NCBI RefSeq assembly: GCF_032854445.1
Contig: NC_088295.1
Span: 33,140,510 to 33,204,509 of the forward strand
DNA from: Liolophura sinensis
Lineage: Eukaryota; Mollusca; Polyplacophora; Chitonida; Chitonidae
Direction of reading: 5' to 3'
DNA: 64,000 bases
Notes under the pieces: generated by a model
Database searches by the model: none
What the model was told of the DNA's origin: nothing
Seen by the model: the letters and a program-made list of their open reading frames with translations, nothing else
Shown here: positions 23,433-34,830 of the stretch, piece after piece
How the letters are laid out: the number at the start of each line of letters is the position of its first letter
Position numbering within the stretch: position 1 is the first letter of the stretch
Translations under genes and position numbers: made by a program

Positions 23433-24466
23433 ATTTCCAGGGAAAATAAACCCTACTTCACCGTGTTATTTGTTACAGTAGCCCTTCAATCTAGAACAGA
23501 CAATCGTTGAGTTTACCCTTACATGTACATACCTTTCACTCGTCAGCTTATTATCTTACTGACCAATTCGCTCAACAATAGAATGGAGTATAGTGTTTTA
23601 ATGGAAACTGTGTCTGGCAGCTAAAATTAAATATGACCCAATGTAAACCCCATTACCAAGATTGACCATGTCAATCAACATTACTGCTTCATGAAAGCAT
23701 TTCTGCTACCTGAGGGACATGAAATCGCCATTGGAGAACTGGATTGTCTGTTTGTATCTGCCTCGATTTTTTGTTACGTCTACAAATCTACCCGCCTTCA
23801 TGAAACTGAAAGCACAGCCTTAAAACATTAAAAAAAAATAAAGTAATTAATTACCTCTCAAATATTTACGTTTATTTCAGTTCAGGCGGGGAGACGAATG
23901 ACATTTAACCACTCTTCAATGAAGTATCAAACAGCCCGAGGAAAATCAGCCTTTAGGTTTAGCTGTTTCATCATAAAAACTGATTATCTGTAACAAAATT
24001 ATATCTGGCAATATATACTGAAGATTCTGTAATAACAAACGGAGATGAAGTAGTTCATCACTGACAAGTAGCAACTTGAACAGAGGTCACTCATTACTTT
24101 CTCGTTAATATGTAAATCTGCCGCAGTGTTGGAAGAAAGTGGCACATCAACAATCGTCGGTTGTTTTTTCTCCCAGTGAAAGTTTTCACAAATGCGTGTT
24201 AACCATCATAACTGCATTTAACTGATATATGTCTGTTTTTAACCACACAGGGTTCAAACTAAATTTTCAACGATCCGGACCATTTTTGGGCAAAATTTGC
24301 TGTGTTGTATGATGTGAGAATAAATGAATCCGTTCTCACTACAGAGTAAACAACATTGCATGGAACTGCAAAACTTCATCACATTGCCTCATCAGAGTGT
24401 TGATCAATATTGTGTTACAGAAAATAATACGTTATACACATGCGTATGCACCATTTTCGATCATTA
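23433..24466. other. Intergenic stretch downstream of the reductase
   Basis: Nothing recognised. It lies beyond the likely 3' end of the minus-strand aldo/keto reductase transcript. Confidence 0.45.
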
Positions 24467-24472
24467 TTTAAT
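24467..24472 (-). terminator. Candidate polyadenylation signal of the reductase
   Basis: On the minus strand ATTAAA lies 114 bases after the stop codon at 24586-24588. It is the common variant signal, and the position is plausible, but nothing else confirms it. Confidence 0.3.
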
Positions 24473-24585
24473 ACTGAGGTATCCTCATTAGCAGATTGTT
24501 TCCCGAGGGATAATAAGATAATGCCCATGTAATAATAGGTGGTGTCAGTTACCAGGCCCGCTCAACTAATCAGTGCAGCTGACCA

Positions 24586-24673
24586 TTACGAATCCGTTGT
24601 TTTGTTACTCCTGAAAATCATCTCATACGGATATGGTACTTCGTACGCAGATGCGTTATCCCAACGTCCCCAT
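24586..24673 (-). CDS. Reductase exon 8 (stop exon), one-base gain
   Basis: It encodes the typical family C-terminus DNASAYEVPYPYEMIF, then a short basic tail and TAA at 24586-24588. The acceptor is CATTTTGTTACAG. One extra G, in the GGG at 24660-24662 or the GGGG at 24668-24671, puts the conserved text out of phase with exon 7. Confidence 0.85.
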
Positions 24674-24799
24674 CTGTAACAAAATGGAAGAAAGACAGGT
24701 CCAATACCAGAGGCTTTTTAATCATATCACAAAAATGAATTCCGCATACTATGTGTTCTGAATACAGAATATTATAATTGTGTCCAGCACAGAGAAAAA

Positions 24800-25065
24800 G
24801 CTGTGCAGTGACGAGTGTAACAGCTGGCAAATGACCACACGAACCAGTGAAGTACGGCCTCTCATCAATTTACCTCAGTTAGGTTTTTATTCTAACTGTT
24901 CATGTAAATGCATAAATAGTAGCAAATTACACGCACCCTAGCACCAAGAGCAGAATTCGGTCAAAAAATGCAGTGATGTTAATTGTAATTTATTAGACGT
25001 CACCGGTCTAGAATTACTCAAAATCCTGTGCTGTCATCACATTTGACATACAATCCCATTAAATA
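24800..25065 (+). repeat. Intronic direct repeat, copy 1
   Basis: This lies in reductase intron 7. It aligns along its length with 28804-29095, for example TTAGACGTCACCGGTCTAGA here against TTAGACGTCACTGGTTTAGA there, and GTGCTGTCATCACATTT against GTGTTGTCATCGCATTT. Both copies face the same way. No coding or transposon hallmark is visible. Confidence 0.6.
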
Positions 25066-25326
25066 ATACAAACCTTCTCAAACCCCTTGCGTGGACATCG
25101 GTACGGTGCATGAACATGTTTCAAATTACACTTAATCCCGCTAATATAAACGTATCGAGATTACAGATCGTAAATTACTACCTGACGGGCGTTTGATTTC
25201 AATTAGGAAGATCAGACTCGAACTTGTGTTGTTCCAGATCTGTTCTGAAGCCGTGGAGAGACATGTATATATCTCATTACTAGTACTGCCATGCATAAAC
25301 CATAAAAGCTGTACACTACCGCTGAC

Positions 25327-25467
25327 CTGCTCTTCTGTGAGTTGCCATCCGGATGCCGCACCAACATTACTCTCTAACTGTGCCAGCTTTGTAGCTCCCC
25401 ACAATCACGGATGTCACGATCTCCTTCTGAAGAACCCAGCGAATGGCGACTTGGGCAACAGATTTAT
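25327..25467 (-). CDS. Reductase exon 7, one-base gain
   Basis: It encodes DKSVAQVAIRWVLQKEIV and, after an extra G in the four-G run at 25397-25400, GATKLAQLESNV and GWQLTEEQ. The acceptor is TTCTTTTTCCAACCTTGCAG, with a long pyrimidine tract, and the donor CAG|GTCAGC. As given, the frame ends at a TAA twelve codons after the insertion. Confidence 0.88.
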
Positions 25468-26058
25468 CTGCAAGGTTGGAAAAAGAACACTGCACACCCG
25501 ATTCTCTATATTTAACCAGATTTGATGATGCGGATCAACAATCCATTGTTCCCATGTAACACCATTTACGTTGCCATTCATTTGTTTTAATCTTTCTATC
25601 TTCACCCGTTGGCCATATGCAATCCGAATTCTTTGTAAAGTCATGTTTGTTCTACGATACGTGCCCGGTACACATATATTGTTACCTGAAAATTGCCAAT
25701 AAGTTGAGTGTATACGAGTTCATTGAAAAATTTAATTTAGGCATTTCAATAGAATCGATGTGACAACTGGTATATATTCCCCTAAACTATTCTTTCACGT
25801 TTCGTCAGTGAATTCCGTATCTCCGATTTGTTAGCTTGGCAACTGATGTCGTTTTTAAGGTTTATATCGATCTTTACAAGTTTTAATAAGCAATTTTTGG
25901 CATGCCTATTCAAATGCTGACAAGTTTTGCAGCCTTGGAACGCCCTGCCTTTAATCAAAGCGATATCCCCCCAATCCAGTCACGGTACATGCTGACACCA
26001 GCCTAACCAATGCTTAGCATGTTAACAAGGAAGTATCAAGATTTGTCGATCAGTTCTT

Positions 26059-26135
26059 GAGTCTGAGCTATTCGGGTTTGAACCCAAATCGCCGGATGTT
26101 GAAAGCATCACACACTAACCTCTTCTGCACTGCAG
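26059..26135 (-). repeat. tRNA-like sequence (SINE head) in intron 6
   Basis: Minus-strand text runs GAGGTTAGTGTGTGATGC (degenerate A-box) to GGGTTCAAACCCG (good B-box) about 45 bases later. The acceptor stem does not pair well, so this is more likely a SINE head or tRNA pseudogene than a working tRNA. Confidence 0.35.
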
Positions 26136-26341
26136 ACCACAGTGTACATGTAACGGGATCCTACCCGATGAAGTAATCCAAGAAAGCCTTGAGCAATTTG
26201 TAGTTTTAAAATTCTCTGTTCACTGGCTGAGTTATTCTGTACATGGGATACATATTCCCTAGTTGACCACCTATTTGCTGCTATACAATGTGGTATTTAC
26301 ACAAAACGTGACGGTTGGATTGACCTTGTCTTCCAACATAC

Positions 26342-26521
26342 CGTGCTGTTTTCCGATTTCTTCCATTTTCGCAATCAAATTCACAGTACTGACATCATTA
26401 TTCGAGTACTTGGACCAAGCTGGGTGCGACTGTAAATTAATGCCCTTTGTCTGCGCCCAGCCTATGCGTGTGTCAGTGCCTGCGTCTATGTTTCGCTTGA
26501 ACTTGCCAGCCAGCAGTCACC
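26342..26521 (-). CDS. Reductase exon 6, one-base gain at its start
   Basis: It encodes LLAGKFKR, then TRIGWAQTKG and SHPAWSKYSNND, ending MEEIGKQH; these match the family's variable loop and following helix. The acceptor is TTGTTTAG and the donor G|GTATGT. The first codons (26517-26521) hold one base too many for the phase left by exon 5; beyond that the frame is open. Confidence 0.8.
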
Positions 26522-26871
26522 CTAAACAAACACCAATCCCCAATGTGTTACAATGCACTATTCTTGTCTAAGTCTCACTAAGTCGCAGAATATGTACACA
26601 CCTAATGACTCCTCGTCGCAATTAGCTTAGAACGACGAAAAGGGACCCAAGCATTCATATATACATACACGCATATACATCCATACATGCATAATATTCA
26701 ACGTTATTTTTACATTCATTCTACAAGGAAAATCATACCAGAACATGCACTAAAGTAATTATCGTCCAGAGAATTGTAGATAATTATTTTGAACTGTATC
26801 AATGGGTAGGACTGCAATGTGCTTGGATGTTAGGGCTCCACTTTATTTGGTAAAGGATTCATTGACCTAAC

Positions 26872-26970
26872 CCCTTCAGAGGGCTCCACGGAAGTACTCC
26901 CAGTCCTTCATTCAGGACACACGTCAAAGACCTCCAATTCAGACTCACGGGAAATTAAGTTGTATTGTTG
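26872..26970 (-). CDS. Reductase exon 5, one-base gain
   Basis: It encodes QQYNLISRESELEVFDVC and, after an extra base in the CC at 26915-26916, NEGLGVLPWSPLKG. The acceptor is TTTCCTCTTAG and the donor GG|GTTAGG, a weaker site. Length modulo three is consistent with one extra base. Confidence 0.82.
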
Positions 26971-28470
26971 CTAAGAGGAAATCAAGAGACAGACGCCATC
27001 AGGACTATTTTCACGGGCTCATTCACTAAAGTGTCACTTTCTTCGCAGGTGATATACACTTCACCCTTGCGGACGCATATAAGAATGCAGCTCTCGCTGG
27101 GTCACCGGCGACTTAACAACGTGTTCAGCTATTTGTCACATATACGTCGGCGACCAGGTTTATGGATTGGGGAAACGGCGCCCTTCGCCAGTTGCATGAC
27201 AAACCTTTAGGCATCAGAACCACATAGAATTTAGATTGGAGTTAGCGAATAAAGCGGAATCTACATTGTAGCTAGGTATCTGGCTAAGGCCTGCCACATA
27301 CGTACCCACATACGTATAGATCACACTAAAAAGATGCTTCTCTTTTATAAACAAATTTCTATACGGTTTATAAACTCGCCTTGGTGTTTATTTATGACGA
27401 CTATGTCTGCAGTTATAAGATAAAAGTGTGAAAAGCCGATAAACATGAAAAGTGTTCTTTGATAGTTTGTGTTAAACGACGTTTTGCGAATTTGGCCTTG
27501 CGATTATGATGTTCGTTTTGGTTGACGTCTGTTTCGATGCATTATTTTACTACAACATTTGTTTGTTTGTCGACCTATTACACTAATTAGACGAAGTCAT
27601 TTTTACTGGACTATTTGTGTTTAAAATCCCATCAAATTACTGTGTAAACATGTCCCTTTTCTGTTTAATATCATAAACCCATTTTTGCGATACACATAGT
27701 CTTTATGTCTTTATGTACGCATTTACAACTGTGAAGAAATGGGTTTTTTTTATAAGCGAAACACGAATTCTCAATGGCGAAGAAATACAACCTGATTTTC
27801 AAACGGGCAACCAGTGTAGATCATCTAGGGATAAAACTGATCACCAACGTCTTCTACTGCTAACTGGATGGGTGGAATTCAGAACTGGCCACTTGAAGAC
27901 TTCCCCCGGGGTACCCAGAATGGTACACGGAATGTACTTATAAAAATACACTCACACATTTCTACCATACACGGTATGCGTAAAATTGGCGCCAGGTCTT
28001 TACCACTCATTGTCGATATTACTGCTTCAGCGGATGCGTTGTGACTTGGTTGATAATAGTGCAGGATAAAAAATGAGGCATAACAAATCACAAACGTTTA
28101 TCTATGTACGAGTACTTTTGTACCGGCGAAGTACTGATAAGTGGTTTATTTATTACCGGATGTCTGGACGACATATCGGATATCTGATTGGCGTTCGCCC
28201 AATAGTTTCCTGCGTTTTACGGGTGGACAAGGAAGCAAGGCCCGAAAGACAATGTAACGGGTTACAAGGCAAACTATAAAATCACAAAGTTTGAACAGAT
28301 CAGGTATGAGCTATACATGCAGATAACTGTTGGAAAAACCAATCAGGGAGATTGGTTTTACATATCTCAAAGATTCGTCAGAGAAATTATCAGTGTGTGG
28401 AATCAATACTGCTGTTCCGCGGCTAACCTTGTTGGTCCACGACCACTGAGGTCACATTCAAATCAATCCT

Positions 28471-28612
28471 GATTTATTTATTTGATTGGAGATTTAGGCT
28501 ATACTGAAGAAATTTTAGTTATACGGCAGCGGCCAGGATTATGGTGAGAGGAAACCTGGGGAACCCACAAGCATCTGCGTTTCTGCCATCAGATTTTCCC
28601 TAGTACGACCAG
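28471..28612 (-). repeat. SINE fragment in reductase intron 4
   Basis: GATTTATTTATTTGATTGGA, then GGCCAGGATTATGGTGAGAG and GAAACCTGGG, match tail and body of the common SINE. It directly precedes copy 2 of the intronic direct repeat. Confidence 0.6.
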
Positions 28613-28803
28613 ACGGGAAATCACCGTGGAGGAAAAAAGTGTGGCCTGGGAAAGCCGGCCATCCTTGACAGAAAGCAAGAAACGTAAGCCTGCAAATGGC
28701 AATTTGATCGCTTACTGCCACCAAAGTCCCACTAACAATATGTAATCTTGGGAATCTGCAAATTCTCTATCCAGTATAACAGACTACAGCATAAGGAGTA
28801 AAA

Positions 28804-29095
28804 CCTGAGCAGTGACGATAGGGTGATAGTTGGCAAACGGACATACGTTTTACGGGTGAAATCTGCTCTCTTGCCAGTTTATCTCAGAGGTTTATTACAT
28901 TTATTCTTGTACATTCTTAAAAAATAGCAAAATACACGCCCAATAATACCATGGCTGAAGCAGGATTAGGTAAAAAAATATGCATTGGTGTTAGTTGCAA
29001 TTTCTTAGACGTCACTGGTTTAGAGTTACTTAACACTCTGTGTTGTCATCGCATTTCGTATATAGTCACAGATGTGGGATTAAACCCGAATTTCA
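28804..29095 (+). repeat. Intronic direct repeat, copy 2
   Basis: This lies in reductase intron 4, about 100 bases from exon 4. It matches copy 1 at 24800-25065, about 4.0 kb away, at an estimated two-thirds identity. Confidence 0.6.
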
Positions 29096-29200
29096 TGTTC
29101 CTTGTTTATGGAGTCGCGTTGTTTACCACTGAGACACGCCTTGATTCCCACCCTAGATAATTAATGACTTCCCCAAACTCGTACAATGTAATAAGCTTAC

Positions 29201-29374
29201 TTGCAGGCTAATCCACCTGTTCAATCCCATCTGTCGGGAGCGTTCCACGATGGCTTGAAGTTGCCAGCCTGTCACATTACTGGCACCTACATATCGAATC
29301 TTCCCGCAGCGAACTAAATCATCCAGCGTCCGCAGAGTTTCTTCTATTGGGGTTCCATTGTCCCACAAGTGAAT
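29201..29374 (-). CDS. Reductase exon 4
   Basis: It encodes residues 135-192 in one open frame: [20 protein letters not shown] with the catalytic His, then [17 protein letters not shown], the cofactor-side strand. The acceptor is TTTTCCACCAG and the donor CAA|GTAAGC, phase 0 on both sides. Confidence 0.93.
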
Positions 29375-30223
29375 CTGGTGGAAAAGTAGTAAATAATGTT
29401 AAATAAGCTCAAACGACCCATGAGCAGGAGAAAGGTATAAACGTGAAGTCCTAAAAACCCTATCCTACAACCATATAAGTATACATGCACATAATTAATG
29501 CGTTGGCGACACCAAGCCTACATGGAAACTTATTGTTGACGTTTACGTAATTGTTACACTATAAATACTGCGTAAAACAGCATGTTTTGGAAAGGCCAGT
29601 TCACACTAAACTAAGAGCTCAGAAATCAGTACATCAAAAATGACCATGCCCAGTCCAGACTAAAGTTTAGTTTTTATCAAGCGCATTTATTGTTGACGTA
29701 TCTTTTCACTGTGTGAGGTCATTGAAGTTACACAAGAGGCAGTTTCTAGGACAAGCTCATGGAACAACAATCTATACTAGCAGTATAGTCTCAACGTACT
29801 CGGGAATGGGATAAATATAAGATATACATGTATTTTGTCGGGCACAGTATGTTGCGATTTTCAAGTATGCTCATTTTTGACATGCCGTATTCTTCCACCT
29901 TTCCAACCACCTCTGCAACCGATATTTTGAAACATTCTGAGAGAACTATGGAGTGTAGAGAAAAAAAATGATCTCTATATGACCCTTTCATCTTCAGTGA
30001 CACAAGCAAATCATTTCTGGTGTCAGTTTCATACAAAATGCATGCATAAATTTCACGCAAACAAGTGGTTGAAAGGGTTGAAGATTTACAGTATTCTTAA
30101 ATTCCCCAATTGTATTCCATCGTTTTAAACGAACAACTATGTTTTGCTGTGGTTTTGCTTTCGCGCTATACGATGGATGGCATTTGTAAACATACATATG
30201 TTTGTATACATATATATATATAC

Positions 30224-30372
30224 CTGATATAAATCAATGTAGTCAGTTTTCAGTTTCTTCAGGCTTTTGTCACTTGTTGCATGATGTGCTTCCGAGACAA
30301 CCCGAGGTCATTCGACCATCGCCTACATTGCCCCGGACTTTCGTCGCCAACACGAAGTTATCTCTCTGTTGC
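30224..30372 (-). CDS. Reductase exon 3, two one-base losses
   Basis: It encodes residues 84-134, with the catalytic Lys in NFVLATKVRGN. The frame breaks after GNVGDG because one C is missing near 30313, and breaks again within the SRKHIMQQV segment because one G is missing near 30271. The acceptor is TTTATGCATCAG and the donor CAG|GTATAT. With both bases restored the phases join exons 2 and 4 exactly. Confidence 0.85.
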
Positions 30373-31282
30373 CTGATGCATAAACGATAGGTAACATATA
30401 CACTGATTGGTTGAACTAACAGCTGACTTTTGCCAGATAAATACTAAAATAATATTCTAGTACAGCGCTTTTAATATTTAACTTTACTGGTGATGTTCAC
30501 ATTAAAAGAAGATACCCCAAAGAAAATGTAAATAATAAATAGACAAATTAATAATCATCATTAATCTCAATCCTCGAAGCTTTACTAGATAGCTGCACAA
30601 ATTTTTAAAAACGTTTAAATAAAATCATGTACATATTTTAATTCTACGGTGGGGTTTATGGGCCATAATTATGTTACTGTGCGCCAATTACTTGTAGAAC
30701 AATCTACGTGTAACCATATTAGGCTATGGTAGCAATGACTATACTTATATTGACAAATGCTCACTAGCTGTGTTCGAAGCGCCATTACTGAAAGGCTATA
30801 CGGTTGAAAGAACAGTATATATGAACACAGATAGGTTGTTATATTTCCTCAGTAACACTACTGTCTGGGGTTCAGGTTGGGTTCAGGTTCAACACGTCAC
30901 ACGGAACAAAAACACAAAGTAAAGCCACACAGTTGCAGAAATTACAAAAGGCAATCTTACGGTATGTTAAAATTTACTGGCGTTTATAGGACTCACTCAA
31001 TCTTGACACAAAGATTTAATTTGTAACTAGACCTCAGCTCATCACCATCAATTCTATCGGCGCCAATACCACGGACACACTTAGCACTGAGGTGTTGTAA
31101 AGTCGGTCGAAATTTTCAGACATTCACTGGCACGTTTGGCCTATACCCGTGAACTCATCAAGTGTATGAGCGCTCAAAGCATATACTCTGAACCAGAGTG
31201 TTGTTAAATCCATCGACCGTTTGACACGGGTTTAACCTGTAAGTATCAACCTGTATACAATCGCTCAAACTATAACAACAGT

Positions 31283-31462
31283 GGGCCAGCTCATCCTGGC
31301 TTCCTCCTCCGGCCGTACGTGGGAAGGTCTGGCAACAACTTGTGGATGGTAGTGGGTTTTCCCCGGGCTCTGCCCAATTTCCTCCCATCATAATGCTGGC
31401 TGCCGTCGTACAAGTGAAATATTCTTGAGCACGTTGTAAAAACTCCAATAAAGAAATAAACA
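31283..31462 (+). repeat. SINE in reductase intron 2
   Basis: GGCCGTACGTGGGAAGGTCT, CAACTTGTGGATGGTAGTGG, CATAATGCTGGCTGCCGTCG and TACAAGTGAAATATTCTTGA match the common SINE in sense orientation, with most of the tRNA head lost and a short ATAAAGAAATAAA tail. Confidence 0.72.
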
Positions 31463-31736
31463 TACACGGTGGTTTTAAATCATTATTAAGTCCCTCAACC
31501 ATGTAAACTGTAGGTTTATGTACATTCGATCATAAAGATTAATGGCTAATTAATACACGTTAACGATAGAGCAGAAAATGATTACATGTAGTGCTTTTGT
31601 CTGTTTACTAATGAAGAAACCTTGCGCGATCACTAATATGCGATCACTCTAATTTACCAATAACCAGCTATAACTATACCATAACGACTTCAGTATGGTC
31701 CACTAATGGCCTTTCCAATTATGACATTTTATCTGT

Positions 31737-31826
31737 TTGGTTAATGATTTACGCCATGCTCAATAACATGGTCACTTGGTTGGGGACGGGTCCGTAGTAA
31801 GAAGAAATCAGTCCGGAGAAAGCACT
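31737..31826 (-). repeat. Weak SINE fragment in reductase intron 2
   Basis: TGGTTAATGATTTACGCCAT followed by GCTCAATAACATGGTCAC resembles the tail-side body of the common SINE at low similarity. Confidence 0.35.
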
Positions 31827-31995
31827 TAAATGCCACAAATTCTCCGACAAATCCTTCTGAGGTCAGCTCGCAGCTGAAATACCGAGAGTAAAATTCGAAC
31901 GTGCTATCTTATTGGTCAAGGACTAGTGTTTAGTACTTGGGCAGTATAATCTAGCAAGTTACACTTTATGTTAAACTGGACTTGTGGCGACGCAC

Positions 31996-32138
31996 TTTGA
32001 TAGCCAGTTGCCAACTATCTCTTCGGAACGTCCCCCGGAGTATACGTTAGCGGTATCCAGGAAGTTACCACCCAGCTCTGCAAACTTGTCCAGTAACACA
32101 TAAGAGTCTTCCTCTGTTAGCTGACTTGGCGCAGACTC
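31996..32138 (-). CDS. Reductase exon 2
   Basis: It encodes residues 37-83 and contains the catalytic Asp and Tyr in [18 protein letters not shown]. The acceptor is TACTATTTCAG|GAG and the donor is AAA|GTGCGT, leaving phase 2. The frame is open throughout. Confidence 0.9.
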
Positions 32139-34091
32139 CTGAAATAGTACCAGAAGCAATTAAGTGTACGCAAAAATAAAACAAATTCCTTAGAGTAAGT
32201 GGTGCATTGAAACAGTCCAAAGCAAATATATTTGTCTCGAACAAATATATGGAGTGTTTAATATTTCATCTGCTTGAAGCGAAGACAGTTTTATAACAAC
32301 AGATAGCCGATGCAAAGGATTTATTATAAGACCTTGGAGTGACATTCGACCAATTTCCTTAAAGAAACGTCCACGGTTCTGGAAGAAACTCTATGCATAG
32401 CGTTATTGCTGCAAAATGTGTGTCTATTTCTGGTAAACTGACCAAAACTAAACACACCAGGCATGGGAAAACTTGGGGAGGCGGCAGGGTGGGGATGCTG
32501 CAAGACGGATTAGCAAACTTCGGGACCATTAATTACTGTTGACATCATCAACTGAACAATCTCCTTAGCCTTCCCATAAATCTACATCTACATTTTAATC
32601 ACCCCCGGCATTTCGTACTGGAAGAGTGTATCATTTTAGCTAATTAGTATTTAGATCTTCTCCACATACTTGGAACAACGGCACATCAACAGCAAATTGT
32701 TAAAGGAAGAAAATATTCGACCAAATGAACAGATGTATCGAACGTTTAAAAAGCATGTCTTTTCATTTCTTTGACGATGTATAACCAAGACATGGACAAA
32801 GTAAGCAAAATCTTCATATCTCGAAAATCAAAAGCTATATAAATCCGAGAAAGCACCTGTTTCCCCTGTGACGTCACACAATTCTTGGTGTGCCTTTTTT
32901 GCCATATTGACTGCGTGAGCGAGCCAAGAGTATGAGAGGCTAAGATTAACATTTGATTTACTCAGTTACCAAGAACAAAATGGCTATGGTTACATTAGTT
33001 GTATTATTTATAGTCTTTTTTCCCCCAATATAACTAGATCGAAACAAAATCGGCGTAATTTGCACATAAACACTGTAACGAATGTATCTGATTTTCACTT
33101 ATGTAACATCAGAGCACATGTACATGTGAGTTGTACTTCTTTAACAATTCTTAGGCAAGAGTGGATCAGAAATACTTGTGTGGAAGATGTGGTGTTTTAG
33201 TGTTATATATGTTAAACTTCTATTTCAATCAATGCCCATTCCATACCATCGACCAAACAACCGACACCTTGATTTGTGGTCTATATTTTAGGGACTGTAC
33301 GGTTTCTAGCTGTGACCCACATTACTCGTATAACCGGTGATGATCGCAGGATTACTGTGTCGGCGTGCATGTACAGGCCTACAGAGAGCATAGTCAAGGC
33401 CCCCCTGATGTCAGATATCTGCAGATTTGTTTTCGACTATATCTTGATTTATCCTAAACACAGCTGAACAAAATAATCGATGTTAAACATTGGATATATA
33501 ACTTACACAAAACCACCAGAAATTAAGACTAGTCTAAGCATGACCAAAGACAGTGGCGTGGACTAAAACATGCATATCTCCTTGTATCTCTCATGTATGT
33601 GTATGAACTATTACGTAAAACAGCCCTCAAGTGATAATGTTGGGCACCCCGCCTGTGCTGTTTGAAAATACCATATTTTAAAAACTTTAGAGGATTAATG
33701 TGGCACTGTTATTGTGAGAAATTTCCCAAAAATGTGAGTAGGGTGCCCTAGTGGGACGCACAAAGCTTGTTCTGTGTTATGGTCTGCGTCACTAAGTTGA
33801 AAATTTGTTCTGCATATTCTTGCCCATTCCACTGTCTTACGAGATAATATCACATAATTAGAAAAGGATTTAATCAGTCTGAGTCGTGATATGGTCTGTA
33901 AACTCTGTATCTTCTGAGGAGTGTTTTGATGGGCTGACTGTTGTGCTGTGTTAAACAGGGACAAGGATACAATTACAGATATGCACATTTTCTTACAAAT
34001 CTCACATCAGGATACCCTGTAGTGGACATGCTACATTTGACCTGTGATGTAAGCTTATCGTTCTGTAACTGTACTGATGCTGTGCACTTAC
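32139..34091. other. Reductase intron 1
   Basis: A 1.95-kb intron, the largest apart from intron 4, with no recognised repeat or RNA. Confidence 0.6.
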
Positions 34092-34199
34092 TCTGTTAGG
34101 GTTAGTTCCGAAAGTCATACACCCCAAACAGATGTTTGAAACTTTCAGACCGGAGCTTCCCAGGTAGTTATAAAGCATAGGGGACTTGTCAGCGGCCAT
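34092..34199 (-). CDS. Reductase exon 1 (start exon)
   Basis: It encodes residues 1-36, including LGSSGLKVSNICLGCMTFG, the first barrel strand of the family. The ATG sits in AAAATGG context. The exon ends in AGA|GTAAGT, a strong donor, in phase 0. An upstream ATG-free, moderately GC-rich stretch to about 34380 may be the 5' UTR and promoter. Confidence 0.9.
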
Positions 34200-34544
34200 T
34201 TTGTCGCCGGCGTCTTCAGGTGAACACGTCTGGCAGTGAGTTTCACTACTGAGAATTACTTGACCGGTCGGTGTAGATCACTGGATCTGATTAAATCTGC
34301 ACAGTCACCATGGTAGACCTTCCCCCCCTGTGATAACCTCCTCACCCGCGCTGCAGTCTCAGCCCACCGTTATAGGTGCATATACACTTGACATACATTA
34401 CACCACGTGTTACCAGAGCTATCCTAAACATTTTGCTATACACATCTGATAAAAGAAGCATCACGGCAAGTGTAAACTCACGAGTTCCTGTGAAACAACC
34501 ACGTTGCAATGAACAAGTATTCGTTTACTCAAATAATTATTGAA

Positions 34545-34830
34545 TCATTCATGAAAATGAATAAAATAATGAAACTAAAATAAATGATGAAAATTAATTA
34601 AGTGATGGAAATAAATAAATGATGAAAATTTACTACATGATGAAAATTAATAATTGGAACTAATTGAAATCAATTGAAATTAATCGAAATCAAACACAAT
34701 GAAATGAAAAAATCTAAAAGAATGTGAAAAATAAAAAATGGTTGAAAAAATGATGAAACAAGAAGTGAAAAAATGAAAATCAATGAAAAATCAATCAAAC
34801 TTAAATCCACTATCAATTAATTCAAAATCA
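34545..34830. repeat. A-rich, C-poor tract of degenerate ATGAAAATTA units
   Basis: AATGATGAAAATTAATT-like phrases recur irregularly. The plus strand is strongly rich in A and very poor in C over nearly 300 bases, as if a short simple repeat had decayed. Confidence 0.5.

Larger units (their letters stand above)
24586..34199 (-). pseudogene. Aldo/keto reductase, YajO-like, eight exons, six indels
   Basis: This is an NADPH-type aldo/keto reductase of the group usually annotated in invertebrates as 1-deoxyxylulose-5-phosphate synthase YajO-like. The family is a cytosolic TIM barrel; the physiological substrate in animals is not established. Eight exons were assembled from frame, homology and splice sites: 34092-34199, 31996-32138, 30224-30372, 29201-29374, 26872-26970, 26342-26521, 25327-25467 and 24586-24673. 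Ignoring indels, they encode about 359 residues, the normal family length. The tetrad is present as D64 and Y69 (FLDTANVY), K95 (VLATKVR) and H136 (IHLWD). All seven introns are GT-AG. Single-base indels lie near 30313 (loss), 30271 (loss), 26915 (gain), 26517-26521 (gain), 25397-25400 (gain) and 24660-24671 (gain). Exons 1, 2 and 4 are clean, and no substitution stop is seen. It is either a young pseudogene or an active gene with sequence errors. Confidence 0.88.

Noticed and set aside
25414..25644. 76-codon minus-strand frame as an additional reductase exon
   Set aside because: It would leave only about 32 bases to the exon 7 acceptor, too short for an intron, and the true preceding exon is at 26342-26521 with matching phase.
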